A stretch of 64,000 nt of DNA, from positions 1-64,000 of the forward strand of contig JANPIN010000052.1 of the NCBI GenBank assembly GCA_031425035.1, given 5' to 3'. The notes under the pieces are model-generated. The model was not told the origin of the DNA and did no database searches. It was given only the letters and a program-made list of their open reading frames with translations. A program made the translations under genes and the position numbers. The stretch comes from M3007 sp031425035 (GTDB lineage: Bacteria > Bacteroidota > Bacteroidia > Chitinophagales > Saprospiraceae). Positions 25,901 to 33,465 of the stretch are shown in pieces. The stretch's first letter is position 1. Each line of letters begins with the position of its first letter.

Positions 25901-28581
25901 TTAAGAGCCGGAATGCCGCCGCGATGTTGCCATTTACCGTGGAAAAAGAAAAATACAACGTTGGCGATGAAGTGACCCTGAAAGTCCCCGCTGGAGAATC
26001 GGGCCGTATTCTGCTGACGCTGGAAACCGGTACCCGCGTGGCCAAACATCTCTGGTTTGACGCTAAAGCCGGCGATAACTACCTGAAATTCAAAGCCGAA
26101 GAGGGCATGTCACCTACCGTATACGCCCACGTCAGTCTGATCCAGCCACATGCGCAGACTAAAAACGACCTGCCGATCCGCATGTACGGCGTGGTGCCGG
26201 TGAACGTGGAAAATCCGAATTCTCGGTTGACCCCGAAGATCGATATGCCGGACGTGCTGCGTCCCGGCGAACCCTTCACGATCGCGGTCAGCGAGACCCA
26301 CGGCGGCCCCTGCGCTTACACCATCGACGTGGTGGACGAGGGTTTGCTGGACCTGACCCGGTTCAAAACGCCGAACCCCTGGGATGCCTTGTTTGCCCGC
26401 GAGGGCCTCGGCGTGAAAACCTGGGACATTTACGACTATGTACTGGGCGCTTACGGCGCTTCTCTGGAACGTATTCTGAGCATTGGTGGCGATGGTATTA
26501 ATCAGAAAGCCAAAAACGCGGTCCAGGTCAATCGTTTTAAAGCCACCGTCCTGCACGTCGGGCCGGTGATGCTGGAGAAAGGGCAAACGCGTAAGCACAC
26601 GCTGCAGATCAATAACTACGTCGGTTCGGTGCGGGTGATGGTCGTCATGTCGAACCCCGGCGCCAACGGTACTGGCGCTTACGGCAGCGGCGACAAGACC
26701 TGCCCGGTACGCAAACCGCTGATGATCCTGCCGACCCTGCCGCGGGTGCTGGGTCCCGGCGAGACGCTGCGGCTGCCGGTCAACGTATTTGCCATGGAAA
26801 AACAGGTCCAGAGCGCGACCATCCGGGTCAAGGAAAGTTCCGGCCTGGTGAGTATGCAGGGCGCCTCGGTGAACAGCCTCACGTTCGCCGAGCCCGGGGA
26901 ACAAATGACGTATTTCGACCTGAAAGTGGGGCAAAAGACCGGGGTAGCCCGTTTCCTGATCACCGCACAGGGTGGGGGAGAAATAGCGACCCAGGAAATT
27001 GAACTGCTCATCCGGAATCCTAATCCGGTGCTGACTAAAGTCTGGAACGGCGTGATCGAGCCCGGGCAGGAATGGTCGGCCGATTTCGATCCGGCGCAGT
27101 ACACCGATATCAGCAATGCCTCTTTCGAAGTGAGCGCTTTGCCGCCGGTGAATATGAGCCGCCATTTGCAGTATTTGATCCAGTATCCGCACGGGTGCAT
27201 CGAACAGACCACTTCAGCGGCTTTCCCGCAGTTGTACGTGGATGTTTTAGCGCCCTTATCGGAGAAGCAAAAGAAGGACATCACTAAAAATGTAACGGCG
27301 GCAGTCAATAAGATCCGCAATTTCCAGACCTCCGCCGGGGCGTTTTCCTACTGGCCGGGCGGCGGGGAAATAAATTCCTGGTCCTGTACGTATGCCGGTC
27401 ATTTCCTGCTGGAAGCCAAGGCCAAAGGTTATAACCTGCCCGAGGGCCTGCTCGAACGCTGGATCGTTTATCAGACCAACAGCAGTCGCCAGTGGCAGGA
27501 AAACACGACGAGCAAATGGGAACGTTTCGACAGCGACCTCAATCAGGCCTACCGCCTGTACACGCTGGCCCTGGCCGGCAAACCGGATATGGCGGGCATG
27601 AACCGCCTGCGCGAACAAAAAGACCTGTACACCCAAACGGCGTATTTGCTGGCCACCGCCTATGCCCAGGCCGGTAAACCCGAAGCTGCCCGCGAATTAA
27701 CGGCGGGTAAGTTCAAGGAAGACTGGAGTTATGAGTGGTGCGGTTACACCTACGGCAGCGATCTGCGCGACCGTTCCATGCTGCTCGAGACCTATACGGC
27801 CACCGGCGACATGACCCGGGCCCAGGCGATGGTCAATTATATCTGCACGGAAATCGGCGGCGATGAGCAATGGTACTGGACCACCCAAAGCCTGTCTACG
27901 GCCCTGCGCGCCCTTTCCAAATACGCGGCGAAGAACCTCAGCGGAGCCGGTGGCGCGTATAGCTACCGCGTTGGCGCCGGCAGTGGTTTCAAAAACGGCG
28001 ATAACTCCCGCCCGATCGGTCTCGTGGATTTCACGGAACAATCCGAAACGGCCTCGAAAGTGACCATTAAGAACACCAGTGGCGGCAAATTATACGCCCG
28101 GATGAGCGTGAGCGGCCAGAATGCCGTGGGCGATCAAACGGCGCAAAGCAGCAACATCACCATCGCCGTGCGTTACACGGATGCGAATAACAAGATGCTG
28201 GATCCGGTGCGTATTACGCAAGGCACCGATTTCTACGCCGAAGTGACGGTGACGCGTAGTTCCGCGCTCACCTTCCCCTTCACCGAACTGGCGCTGTCAC
28301 AGGTTTTCCCCTCCGGCTGGGAAATTATGAACGACCGCATGAGCAACATACCGACCAGCGGCAGCAGTCCGGCCGACTACCAGGACGTACGCGACGACCG
28401 GGTGTTTACCTACTTCGATCTGGGCACCGGCGACCTGAAGACCAAGGAAACGCGGGTCTACCGGGTACAACTGAACGCGGCCTATGCGGGGCGTTACTAC
28501 CTGCCGACCGTGGGCTGCGAAGCGATGTACGACAAGCGTATTCGGGCGAGCACACCAGGGAAATGGGTGGAAGTGATATAG
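22939..28581 (+). CDS. alpha-2-macroglobulin family protein with thioester motif
   Basis: ATG at 22939 (MRKQIAIALLAAAGLSGLFLILRNQ) starts a membrane anchor/signal and is preferred over an ATG 75 bp upstream. The 1880-residue protein has a chain of macroglobulin (MG) domains; GYLYGERGVWRPGDSIYL near residue 637 is the typical bacterial MG motif, and VVDEGLLDLTRF near 1130 marks the core A2M domain. The thioester motif YPHGCIEQTTS is intact (Cys1420), followed by a helical alpha/alpha toroid (TED) with NSWSCTYAGHFLLEA. Such proteins trap attacking proteases in the periplasm. Unlike most bacterial relatives it has no lipobox, and no penicillin-binding protein 1C gene follows it. It is monocistronic. 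Confidence 0.9.
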   Translation: MRKQIAIALLAAAGLSGLFLILRNQHTVKNDAYFEGLSQYVYAYTSGAVGREDAIRVRFVHAAVSAETVGQAVPSNVFSTSPSVAGQAIWEDDRTIKLVPATPLPPGTEYTANVELSRIWAEVPAMLQSFEFEFHAKAIAYEVVTDGVGSDPNDPHRQQVTGRIHINEAVEGAQVEKMLNARQEGKALQVSWTHAADGLSHSFTVEGVERTKVRSKVQLAWSGAAIGAKKDGQTEQVIAAFDDFTLLSARAVQVEEQYILLNFSDPVSAGQDLNGLVRLQGYTGKLRFVVDGNFVRVYADSRLTGTLNLRVESGVRNAAGQAMREAIDMNLEFSELKPAVRLVGHGAIIPQNDQGGVLFPFEAVGLTAVDVEVFKIYNSSILQYLQMNELEGEDELERVGKIILQKKILLTELSPDASAANWQRYALELKDMIRQDPGAIYQVRLAFRSEYTNFPCATSNLGDVKTGLGVMDDDGQVTSIMGDERGIYWGNDDPWYYSDSEDGGGYNWDARQDACRKEYYFYEHYAKRNVFVSDLGLTAKRGRDGSLFVAVTDLHTAQAVNNVDLQFYNYQLQPIGKARTESDGTAMVENLREVPFVTVANKGDRRGYLRMADGNTLSLSRFDVAGMETQKGLKGYLYGERGVWRPGDSIYLNFVLEDKTGKLPADHPVTLELSDPRGALQSRIVTTSNVNRVYPLYCATRLDAPTGNWTARVLVGGATFTKQLKIETVKPNRLKLDLNFGKTALSKTDKDLNGKLKVNWLSGAVAKGLKAKVDLQLRSVKTEFPNFKGYVFDDPARYFSSEPQVLFDAETDQTGLASVPLKLGDLEQAPGKLIANFKVRAFEKSGDFSTDNFALDYFPYDRFVGVAIPTGRWGDKSIDQRGGMVQFASVDKNGKAQPGRKLQVALYRTDWRWWWDEDATSGAAQFNNAENVTALDQTTLTTDARGLASWKVKPNDWGRYFVRVVDEEGGHASGDFFWSGYPQQLDDIKSRNAAAMLPFTVEKEKYNVGDEVTLKVPAGESGRILLTLETGTRVAKHLWFDAKAGDNYLKFKAEEGMSPTVYAHVSLIQPHAQTKNDLPIRMYGVVPVNVENPNSRLTPKIDMPDVLRPGEPFTIAVSETHGGPCAYTIDVVDEGLLDLTRFKTPNPWDALFAREGLGVKTWDIYDYVLGAYGASLERILSIGGDGINQKAKNAVQVNRFKATVLHVGPVMLEKGQTRKHTLQINNYVGSVRVMVVMSNPGANGTGAYGSGDKTCPVRKPLMILPTLPRVLGPGETLRLPVNVFAMEKQVQSATIRVKESSGLVSMQGASVNSLTFAEPGEQMTYFDLKVGQKTGVARFLITAQGGGEIATQEIELLIRNPNPVLTKVWNGVIEPGQEWSADFDPAQYTDISNASFEVSALPPVNMSRHLQYLIQYPHGCIEQTTSAAFPQLYVDVLAPLSEKQKKDITKNVTAAVNKIRNFQTSAGAFSYWPGGGEINSWSCTYAGHFLLEAKAKGYNLPEGLLERWIVYQTNSSRQWQENTTSKWERFDSDLNQAYRLYTLALAGKPDMAGMNRLREQKDLYTQTAYLLATAYAQAGKPEAARELTAGKFKEDWSYEWCGYTYGSDLRDRSMLLETYTATGDMTRAQAMVNYICTEIGGDEQWYWTTQSLSTALRALSKYAAKNLSGAGGAYSYRVGAGSGFKNGDNSRPIGLVDFTEQSETASKVTIKNTSGGKLYARMSVSGQNAVGDQTAQSSNITIAVRYTDANNKMLDPVRITQGTDFYAEVTVTRSSALTFPFTELALSQVFPSGWEIMNDRMSNIPTSGSSPADYQDVRDDRVFTYFDLGTGDLKTKETRVYRVQLNAAYAGRYYLPTVGCEAMYDKRIRASTPGKWVEVI

Positions 28582-28622
28582 CGAATGCGGAATAGGGAAT
28601 GCGGAGTGCGGAATGGGCTCTG
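28582..28622. repeat. second copy of the GCGGAATAGGGAAT repeat
   Basis: The bases right after the macroglobulin stop read GAATGCGGAATAGGGAATG and GGAGTGCGGAA, the same elements as the tract after ggt at 8061. Both tracts begin within a few bases of a stop codon. Confidence 0.7.
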
Positions 28623-28691
28623 GCGGAGTTGATGGTGGGGATTGCTTGAGATCAGGTGGTTATTGGGCTATATCCAGTGTTCTCTTTTTGA

Positions 28692-28959
28692 CTCTGGTAA
28701 TGCCAGGCAAACATCGGGTGGTTGTGTTTTTTGTCATGCTGTAGGCATCTGATGTTTGTATTGGCTGGATAAATTTTAATCGGGGTTGCGGGTGTAAGCC
28801 GGCAACCCCGATGTTCTGTTATCGGCTCTGGTAATGCCAGGTAAACATCGAGCGGTTGTGTTTTTTGTCATTTTGTAAGAATCTGATGTTTGTATTTGCT
28901 CGATAAATTAATGATAATCGGGGTTGCGGGTGAAAGCCGTCAACCCCCATTGTTTAAAA
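28692..28959. repeat. 134-bp tandem duplication with hairpins
   Basis: Two imperfect direct copies start at 28692 and 28826 with CTCTGGTAATGCCAGG. Each contains ACATC...GATGT inverted pieces and ends in a GC-rich stem: CGGGGTTGC / GCAACCCCG (28781-28789 with 28802-28810), and GGGGTTG / CAACCCC in the second copy. The rest of the gap 28582-29045 holds no credible ORF. Confidence 0.8.
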
Positions 28960-29045
28960 TTTATTCCGGTAAACTATATTTTTACAAACTGCCAACAAAC
29001 CGAACCACTCAAACCTGCCATAGTATTCTGCCGATCAAAATCACT

Positions 29046-29552
29046 TTAAAACAGCTCCCCCGCCCTTTTCGTCGCAAACCCCGCCTCATGCTGCAACAGC
29101 CATTTCTTGCGCCAAAGATCACCGCCATAACCAATCAGCTGGCCATTACTGCCAATGACCCGGTGACAGGGCACCAGAATGCTCAGGTTATTGCGCCCGT
29201 TGGCTGTTCCGGCGGCACGGATGCACTTTTCATCGCCGAGCCGACGGGCCAGGTCCAGGTAGGAAATGGTTTCGCCGTAGGGAATGCCGGTCAGTGCGGT
29301 CCATACTTTTTCCTGAAAAGCGGTACCGTGCTGGGCCGTGGGTAAATCGAAATACAAACGCCGGCCGGCAAAATACTCGTCGAGCTGCTGTTGGGCCAGT
29401 TGCAGAATAGCAGGTTGTTCGGCGCTGACCGGCTGGCCCGGACCCGGTCGTCTTTCCGTATCCACGAAGAGAATGGCCTGCAGCGCTTCGGTATCGGCCC
29501 GTAGTTCGAGCATGCCGACGGGCGAGAGGTAGTGGGCGGTGAAAGTTTCCAT
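29046..29552 (-). CDS. ogt: methylated-DNA--protein-cysteine methyltransferase
   Basis: ATG at 29552 (METFTAHYLSPVG) gives 168 residues, the usual length; the frame continues 17 codons upstream. The protein moves a methyl group from O6-methylguanine to its own cysteine in the active-site motif PCHRVIGSNGQLIGYGG. AAGTANGRNNLSILVPCHR and the upstream FQEKVWTALTGIPYGET helix-turn-helix are typical. There is no AdaA domain, so it is the stand-alone Ogt type. It is divergent from a glycosyltransferase gene with only 62 bp between the two start codons. Confidence 0.95.
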   Translation of the reverse strand: METFTAHYLSPVGMLELRADTEALQAILFVDTERRPGPGQPVSAEQPAILQLAQQQLDEYFAGRRLYFDLPTAQHGTAFQEKVWTALTGIPYGETISYLDLARRLGDEKCIRAAGTANGRNNLSILVPCHRVIGSNGQLIGYGGDLWRKKWLLQHEAGFATKRAGELF

Positions 29553-29557
29553 AGGCT

Positions 29558-29587
29558 CAAATTTGCGGAAAAACGTTGATAATTTTG
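29558..29587. promoter_or_regulatory. overlapping divergent promoter elements, ogt and GT4 operon
   Basis: TAATTTTG at 29580-29587 matches TAnnTTTG on the plus strand, 28 bp before the GT4 start. The palindrome CAAATTTG at 29558-29565 reads as a 7/8 match on the minus strand in front of ogt. The 62-bp gap leaves no room for other promoters. Confidence 0.5.
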
Positions 29588-29614
29588 CGCCCACGATTCG
29601 CAACCAACTGCCCG

Positions 29615-30763
29615 ATGCCGAAAATAAAAGTCGTTTTTTTTGCCGAAATCCTGATCGAGGATTTTGACGGGGCCTCGCGGACCATGTTCCAGCTGCTGAA
29701 GCGCATTCCCGCCGACCGCTTCGAATTTCTCTTCATTTGCGGAGTAGGGCCGGAGGAAATTTACGGCTTCGACTGTCTGCGCCTGCCGACCGTCACCCTG
29801 CCCATGAATAGCACCTACCGCATGGCCGTGCCGCTGTTAGGCAAACGTAAATTGCGCGAAAAACTCGCCGCATTTGCGCCCCAGGTGGTCCACATCGCCA
29901 CCCCGTCGCTCCTGGGCGAGTACGCGCTGGACTACGCCCGGCAAGCCCAACTGCCGGTCATTTCTATTTATCACACGCATTTTATTTCCTATATCGATTA
30001 CTACTTCCGCCGGCTCCCGGTACTTATTCCTTTTATTAAATCGAAAGTGGTGGTCAGTCAGCGCAAATTTTACAACCGTTGTGACCTGATCTACGTACCG
30101 GCGGAAGCCATTGCCGCCGAGCTGGTGGACATGGGGGTGGAAAGTGCCCGGATGAAAATCTGGAAACGCGGCATCGATACGCGGCTGTTTTCCCCGGAAA
30201 AACGAAATGCCGGACGGATGCGCGAACTGACCGGTAATGATCGGCCGACCATCCTGTTTGCCAGCCGCCTGGTCTGGGAAAAAAACCTGGAGACGCTGAT
30301 CCATGTATATGAACAATGCCAGGCTAAAAACCTGCCCTATAACTTCCTGGTGGCCGGCGACGGCGTAGCCAGAAAAGCCGTGGAAAGCAGGATGCCCCAG
30401 GCTGTTTTCCTGGGCACGGTCGATCATGAACGGCTGGCTGAACTCTATGCTTCCGCCGATGTTTTCCTCTTCCCTTCGATTTCCGAATCGTATGGCAACG
30501 TGGTCCTGGAGGCCATGGCCTCGGGTTTGCCCTGCGTTATTGCGGAAGGCGGCGGTTCGCAGAATTTTGTCGAACAGGGCGTAAACGGCTTCAAATGCCC
30601 GCCGAACGATGCGGCATTTTATGTAGAAAAAATAGAGATGATTTTAGAAAACAAGGCCTTGTGGCGGCAGCTCTCTACCACCGGGCGACAGTACAGCCAG
30701 ACCTTCGACTGGGGGCAGTTAGCGGACGTGTATTTTGACGATCTGGAAAACCTGGCGCGATGA
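29615..30763 (+). CDS. GT4-family glycosyltransferase, alpha-mannosyltransferase-like
   Basis: ATG at 29615 (MPKIKVVFFAEILIEDFDG) gives 382 residues and matches the family start. GT-B fold. The N-terminal half has DFDGASRTMFQLL, YHTHFISYIDYY and IWKRGIDTRLFSPEKR, a pattern shared with SqdX/MgtA-type enzymes that glycosylate diacylglycerol lipids. The donor half has ILFASRLVWEKNLETL, VAGDGVA and the E-x7-E motif in SESYGNVVLEAMASGLP. It likely uses a GDP- or UDP-sugar. Its stop overlaps the flippase start as ATGA, so the three genes from here to 32930 form one tightly coupled operon. Confidence 0.87.
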   Translation: MPKIKVVFFAEILIEDFDGASRTMFQLLKRIPADRFEFLFICGVGPEEIYGFDCLRLPTVTLPMNSTYRMAVPLLGKRKLREKLAAFAPQVVHIATPSLLGEYALDYARQAQLPVISIYHTHFISYIDYYFRRLPVLIPFIKSKVVVSQRKFYNRCDLIYVPAEAIAAELVDMGVESARMKIWKRGIDTRLFSPEKRNAGRMRELTGNDRPTILFASRLVWEKNLETLIHVYEQCQAKNLPYNFLVAGDGVARKAVESRMPQAVFLGTVDHERLAELYASADVFLFPSISESYGNVVLEAMASGLPCVIAEGGGSQNFVEQGVNGFKCPPNDAAFYVEKIEMILENKALWRQLSTTGRQYSQTFDWGQLADVYFDDLENLAR

Positions 30764-31752
30764 AGACCCTGAAAATTCTGCTGGTCATCGTCATCCTGAT
30801 CTCCCTGTTTTTCTTTGTGCGTGCGACCGATATGGAGCAGGTCATGATCTCGATGCGGCAGGTGGGTTACCGGTTTCTTATATTGATCCTGGTCACTTTT
30901 GCAGCGGCCTTCCTGGCCACTATCGGCTGGCGCTATTGCATGGGCGAACCGGGTAAAAAGCTGTCGCTGTGGGAGTTATTCCTCATTCGGGTGGTCGGGG
31001 AAGGAGTCGGACTCATCAATCCAACCAGCGTGGTCGGCGGGGAAGCCGTGAAGGTTTTCCTGCTGCGGGAAAAAGAAATAGAACAAAAAACAGTGGTCGC
31101 TTCCGCCCTGATCTCGCGCACCCTGATGGTCTTAACCCAGTTGCTGCTGCTGCTGATAGCCGGGTTTGTACTGGTTTACCGGGGCGGCTTTTCCCTGCGT
31201 TTACCCGCCTTGTCGCCGACTTTTTACCTCCTTTCACTGGTCGTTTTAGTGCTCCTTTTCTTACTTTTCCGCACTTCCTGGTTACGTAAACTGTTGCTTT
31301 CCAGTGCCCTGGGCAAACCCCTGGCCCACCGCACGGCAGTACTGCTGCAGCGGCTTCGGGAACTGCGTGCGGACCTGTCACTTTTTTACAAAAACAACAA
31401 ACGAGACCTGGCGCTGGCCAGCCTGTTTTTCGCGGTGCACTGGGTGCTGGGCGGCATGGAATTCTACTGTATTCTCTATTTTCTGGGCATCAAAGCCAGC
31501 CTGGCCCAGTCTATTCTGGTCGATATGGGCGTCGTTTTCTTCAAGGCGGCGGGTGCATTTATACCCGGACAGATCGGCATCGAGGAGTACGGCAACAAAG
31601 TGATGCTGGCTACCATCGGCGTGGTGGGGGGAGGCACCTGGATTGCGGTGTCCATCCTGCGGCGCGCCCGGCAATTATTCTGGGTCACTTTCGGGCTGAT
31701 CGTTTACCTGGCCATGTATAAAAGATGGGGCGATGCGCTCCGCCGATCCTGA
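30760..31752 (+). CDS. lysylphosphatidylglycerol synthase-TM/flippase-like membrane protein
   Basis: A 330-residue membrane protein with about eight hydrophobic helices, matching the LPG_synthase_TM/UPF0104 family (PF03706). Diagnostic strings are RVVGEGVGLINPTSVVGGEAVKVFLL near residue 85 and a C-terminal FIPGQIGIEEYG. The family includes the MprF N-terminal flippase domain and AglD-type proteins and is thought to move or handle lipid-linked substrates. ATGA overlap with the upstream glycosyltransferase and TGATG overlap with the downstream one imply joint action, most simply glycolipid assembly and transfer across the membrane. Confidence 0.85.
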   Translation: MKTLKILLVIVILISLFFFVRATDMEQVMISMRQVGYRFLILILVTFAAAFLATIGWRYCMGEPGKKLSLWELFLIRVVGEGVGLINPTSVVGGEAVKVFLLREKEIEQKTVVASALISRTLMVLTQLLLLLIAGFVLVYRGGFSLRLPALSPTFYLLSLVVLVLLFLLFRTSWLRKLLLSSALGKPLAHRTAVLLQRLRELRADLSLFYKNNKRDLALASLFFAVHWVLGGMEFYCILYFLGIKASLAQSILVDMGVVFFKAAGAFIPGQIGIEEYGNKVMLATIGVVGGGTWIAVSILRRARQLFWVTFGLIVYLAMYKRWGDALRRS

Positions 31753-32930
31753 TGGAAATTCTATTTATCAGTCATAAATACCCGCCCTCGATTGGGGGCA
31801 TGGAGAAACAAAGTTTCGAGCTCATTCGGGGCATGGAACGGCATGCCAAAGTGCATACCATCGTGCATGCTGCCGGGGAAAGTAAACTGGGTTTTTTCCT
31901 GGGACTGCGCCGGCGAATACTGGACACTTGTCGCGAGCATCCCGGCATTTCGGTGATCCATTTCAACGACGGACTCCTGGCGGCCATTTGCCTGCGGCAT
32001 ACCGGTTATGAACACCTGAAACGTACCGCCACCCTGCATGGTCTGGAGGTCGTTTTCCCCAACCGGCTGTATCAGCGTTTCGTTTTGCCCGGGTTCAAAA
32101 AACTGGATCTGATTTTTGCCGTCAGCCAGGCGACCGCACAGGCCTGTATCGAGCGGGGACTGCCGGCCGAAAAAGTGGTAGTGGTACCCAACGGCGTGGA
32201 TACGGACATCGCCACGAGCCACCCGCGGCCGGATTTTTACGCGTTTTTCCAGGAACATTATGGGCTCGATTTAAACGGCCGGCCGATTCTGGTGACCATG
32301 GGACGTTCGGTAAAACGCAAGGGTTTTTCCTGGTTTATTGAAAACGTGCTCCCCCGTTTAGCGCCGGAAGCCATTTTGGTGATGATCGGCCCTTTTCAAA
32401 CCAAACCTGCCGGTCCGGCGGTCTGGCTGCCTTATTTACCCGCTGGCCTGCGCCGTCAGATCGAGCTGTTCCTGGGTTTTCCCACCGATGAAGCACGTTT
32501 ACGCGAACTTTTGGCGCAGCCGGAGCTGAAAAACAGGCTGCGGCACCTGGGTAAACTGCCATTCGACCATATACTGCAAATCCTGTCGAAAGCTACGGCC
32601 TTCGTTATGCCCAACATCCCAATGGCGGGCGATATGGAGGGTTTCGGACTAGTCTGCCTGGAAGCGAGCATGTGCGGCACAACGGTTTTTGCCGCTCTTA
32701 CGGACGGCATTCCCGATGCGATTCACGACGGTAAAAACGGTGTGCTGTTACCCGCCCAAAATGCGGACGCCTGGGTAAATGCCTTAAATGCGGCTTTTAA
32801 AAACCCGGAGCTCTACGCAGCGCAGGGAAAAGCCGCCCGGGAATATACACGCTCCCAATTCAGCTGGGATAAAATGGCCGCTGGCTATTGGGCTCATTTT
32901 CAAGTACTTGGCAGACCGGATCAGGGGTAA
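31752..32930 (+). CDS. GT4-family glycosyltransferase
   Basis: ATG at 31752 (MEILFISHKYPPSIGGMEKQ) overlaps the flippase stop (TGATG), giving 392 residues. The PPSIGGME glycine loop is the usual acceptor-side start of GT4 enzymes. The donor half contains LVTMGRSVKRKGFSWFIENV and an E-x7-E pattern in MEGFGLVCLEASMCG, followed by DGIPDAIHDGKNGVLLP. It is the second sugar transferase in the operon, so a two-sugar glycolipid headgroup is a reasonable guess. Its last 10 bp overlap the convergent DUF4833 gene. Confidence 0.87.
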   Translation: MEILFISHKYPPSIGGMEKQSFELIRGMERHAKVHTIVHAAGESKLGFFLGLRRRILDTCREHPGISVIHFNDGLLAAICLRHTGYEHLKRTATLHGLEVVFPNRLYQRFVLPGFKKLDLIFAVSQATAQACIERGLPAEKVVVVPNGVDTDIATSHPRPDFYAFFQEHYGLDLNGRPILVTMGRSVKRKGFSWFIENVLPRLAPEAILVMIGPFQTKPAGPAVWLPYLPAGLRRQIELFLGFPTDEARLRELLAQPELKNRLRHLGKLPFDHILQILSKATAFVMPNIPMAGDMEGFGLVCLEASMCGTTVFAALTDGIPDAIHDGKNGVLLPAQNADAWVNALNAAFKNPELYAAQGKAAREYTRSQFSWDKMAAGYWAHFQVLGRPDQG

Positions 32931-33454
32931 AATTTCTCGTACATCGCCTGGCCGTTCCAGGGATCGGCGCCGAAAATTTCCACGTACTGCACCTTGGGCG
33001 CCAGGCTCCACAGCGAACTTTGTTCAATACTGACGTAAATACGCTTGACCACCACCTGTTTGCCATTGACTTCCATGCGCGCCCGGGGTTTGCCGTCGGG
33101 GCCCATTTCCAGAATGAATTTCTTCCGCGCATAACTGACCAGGTGAAACTGGAAGTTGTTTTCGCCCAGTTGGTCCACCGAAACCCCGTACGCCAAGTTA
33201 CGCTGAATGAAGCTCAGGCCTTCCCGGGTGCCACCGTCCGTGTACCGGATCCAGTAAATATTGATCGGCTTCTTCTCGTCCAACTTACTGCCGGACAACA
33301 GATTAGCGTCATAAACGATCGTGTTGGCATTGCCGCTGCGCTGAATATAGAACAGCGATTGAAAGCCCTGTGGCGGGGTGGGGTAGTTGTCCTGCGCTTG
33401 CAGACCCAGGCTGGAAAACAGCAAAGCCGACAGGAGGAATAGTATATTTTTCAT
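32921..33454 (-). CDS. DUF4833 domain-containing exported protein
   Basis: A 177-residue protein with signal peptide MKNILFLLSALLFSSLGLQAQ. The mature part matches DUF4833: SLFYIQRSGNANTIVYDAN, PINIYWIRYTDGGTRE and LSFIQRNLAYGV. The strand-rich sequence ends AMYEKFYP. Function unknown; family members are small periplasmic or outer-membrane-associated proteins. It lies 11 bp after the DUF5686 gene on the same strand, so the two are probably one transcript. It converges on the glycosyltransferase operon with a 10-bp overlap. Confidence 0.85.
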   Translation of the reverse strand: MKNILFLLSALLFSSLGLQAQDNYPTPPQGFQSLFYIQRSGNANTIVYDANLLSGSKLDEKKPINIYWIRYTDGGTREGLSFIQRNLAYGVSVDQLGENNFQFHLVSYARKKFILEMGPDGKPRARMEVNGKQVVVKRIYVSIEQSSLWSLAPKVQYVEIFGADPWNGQAMYEKFYP

Positions 33455-33465
33455 GGATTAGAAAT

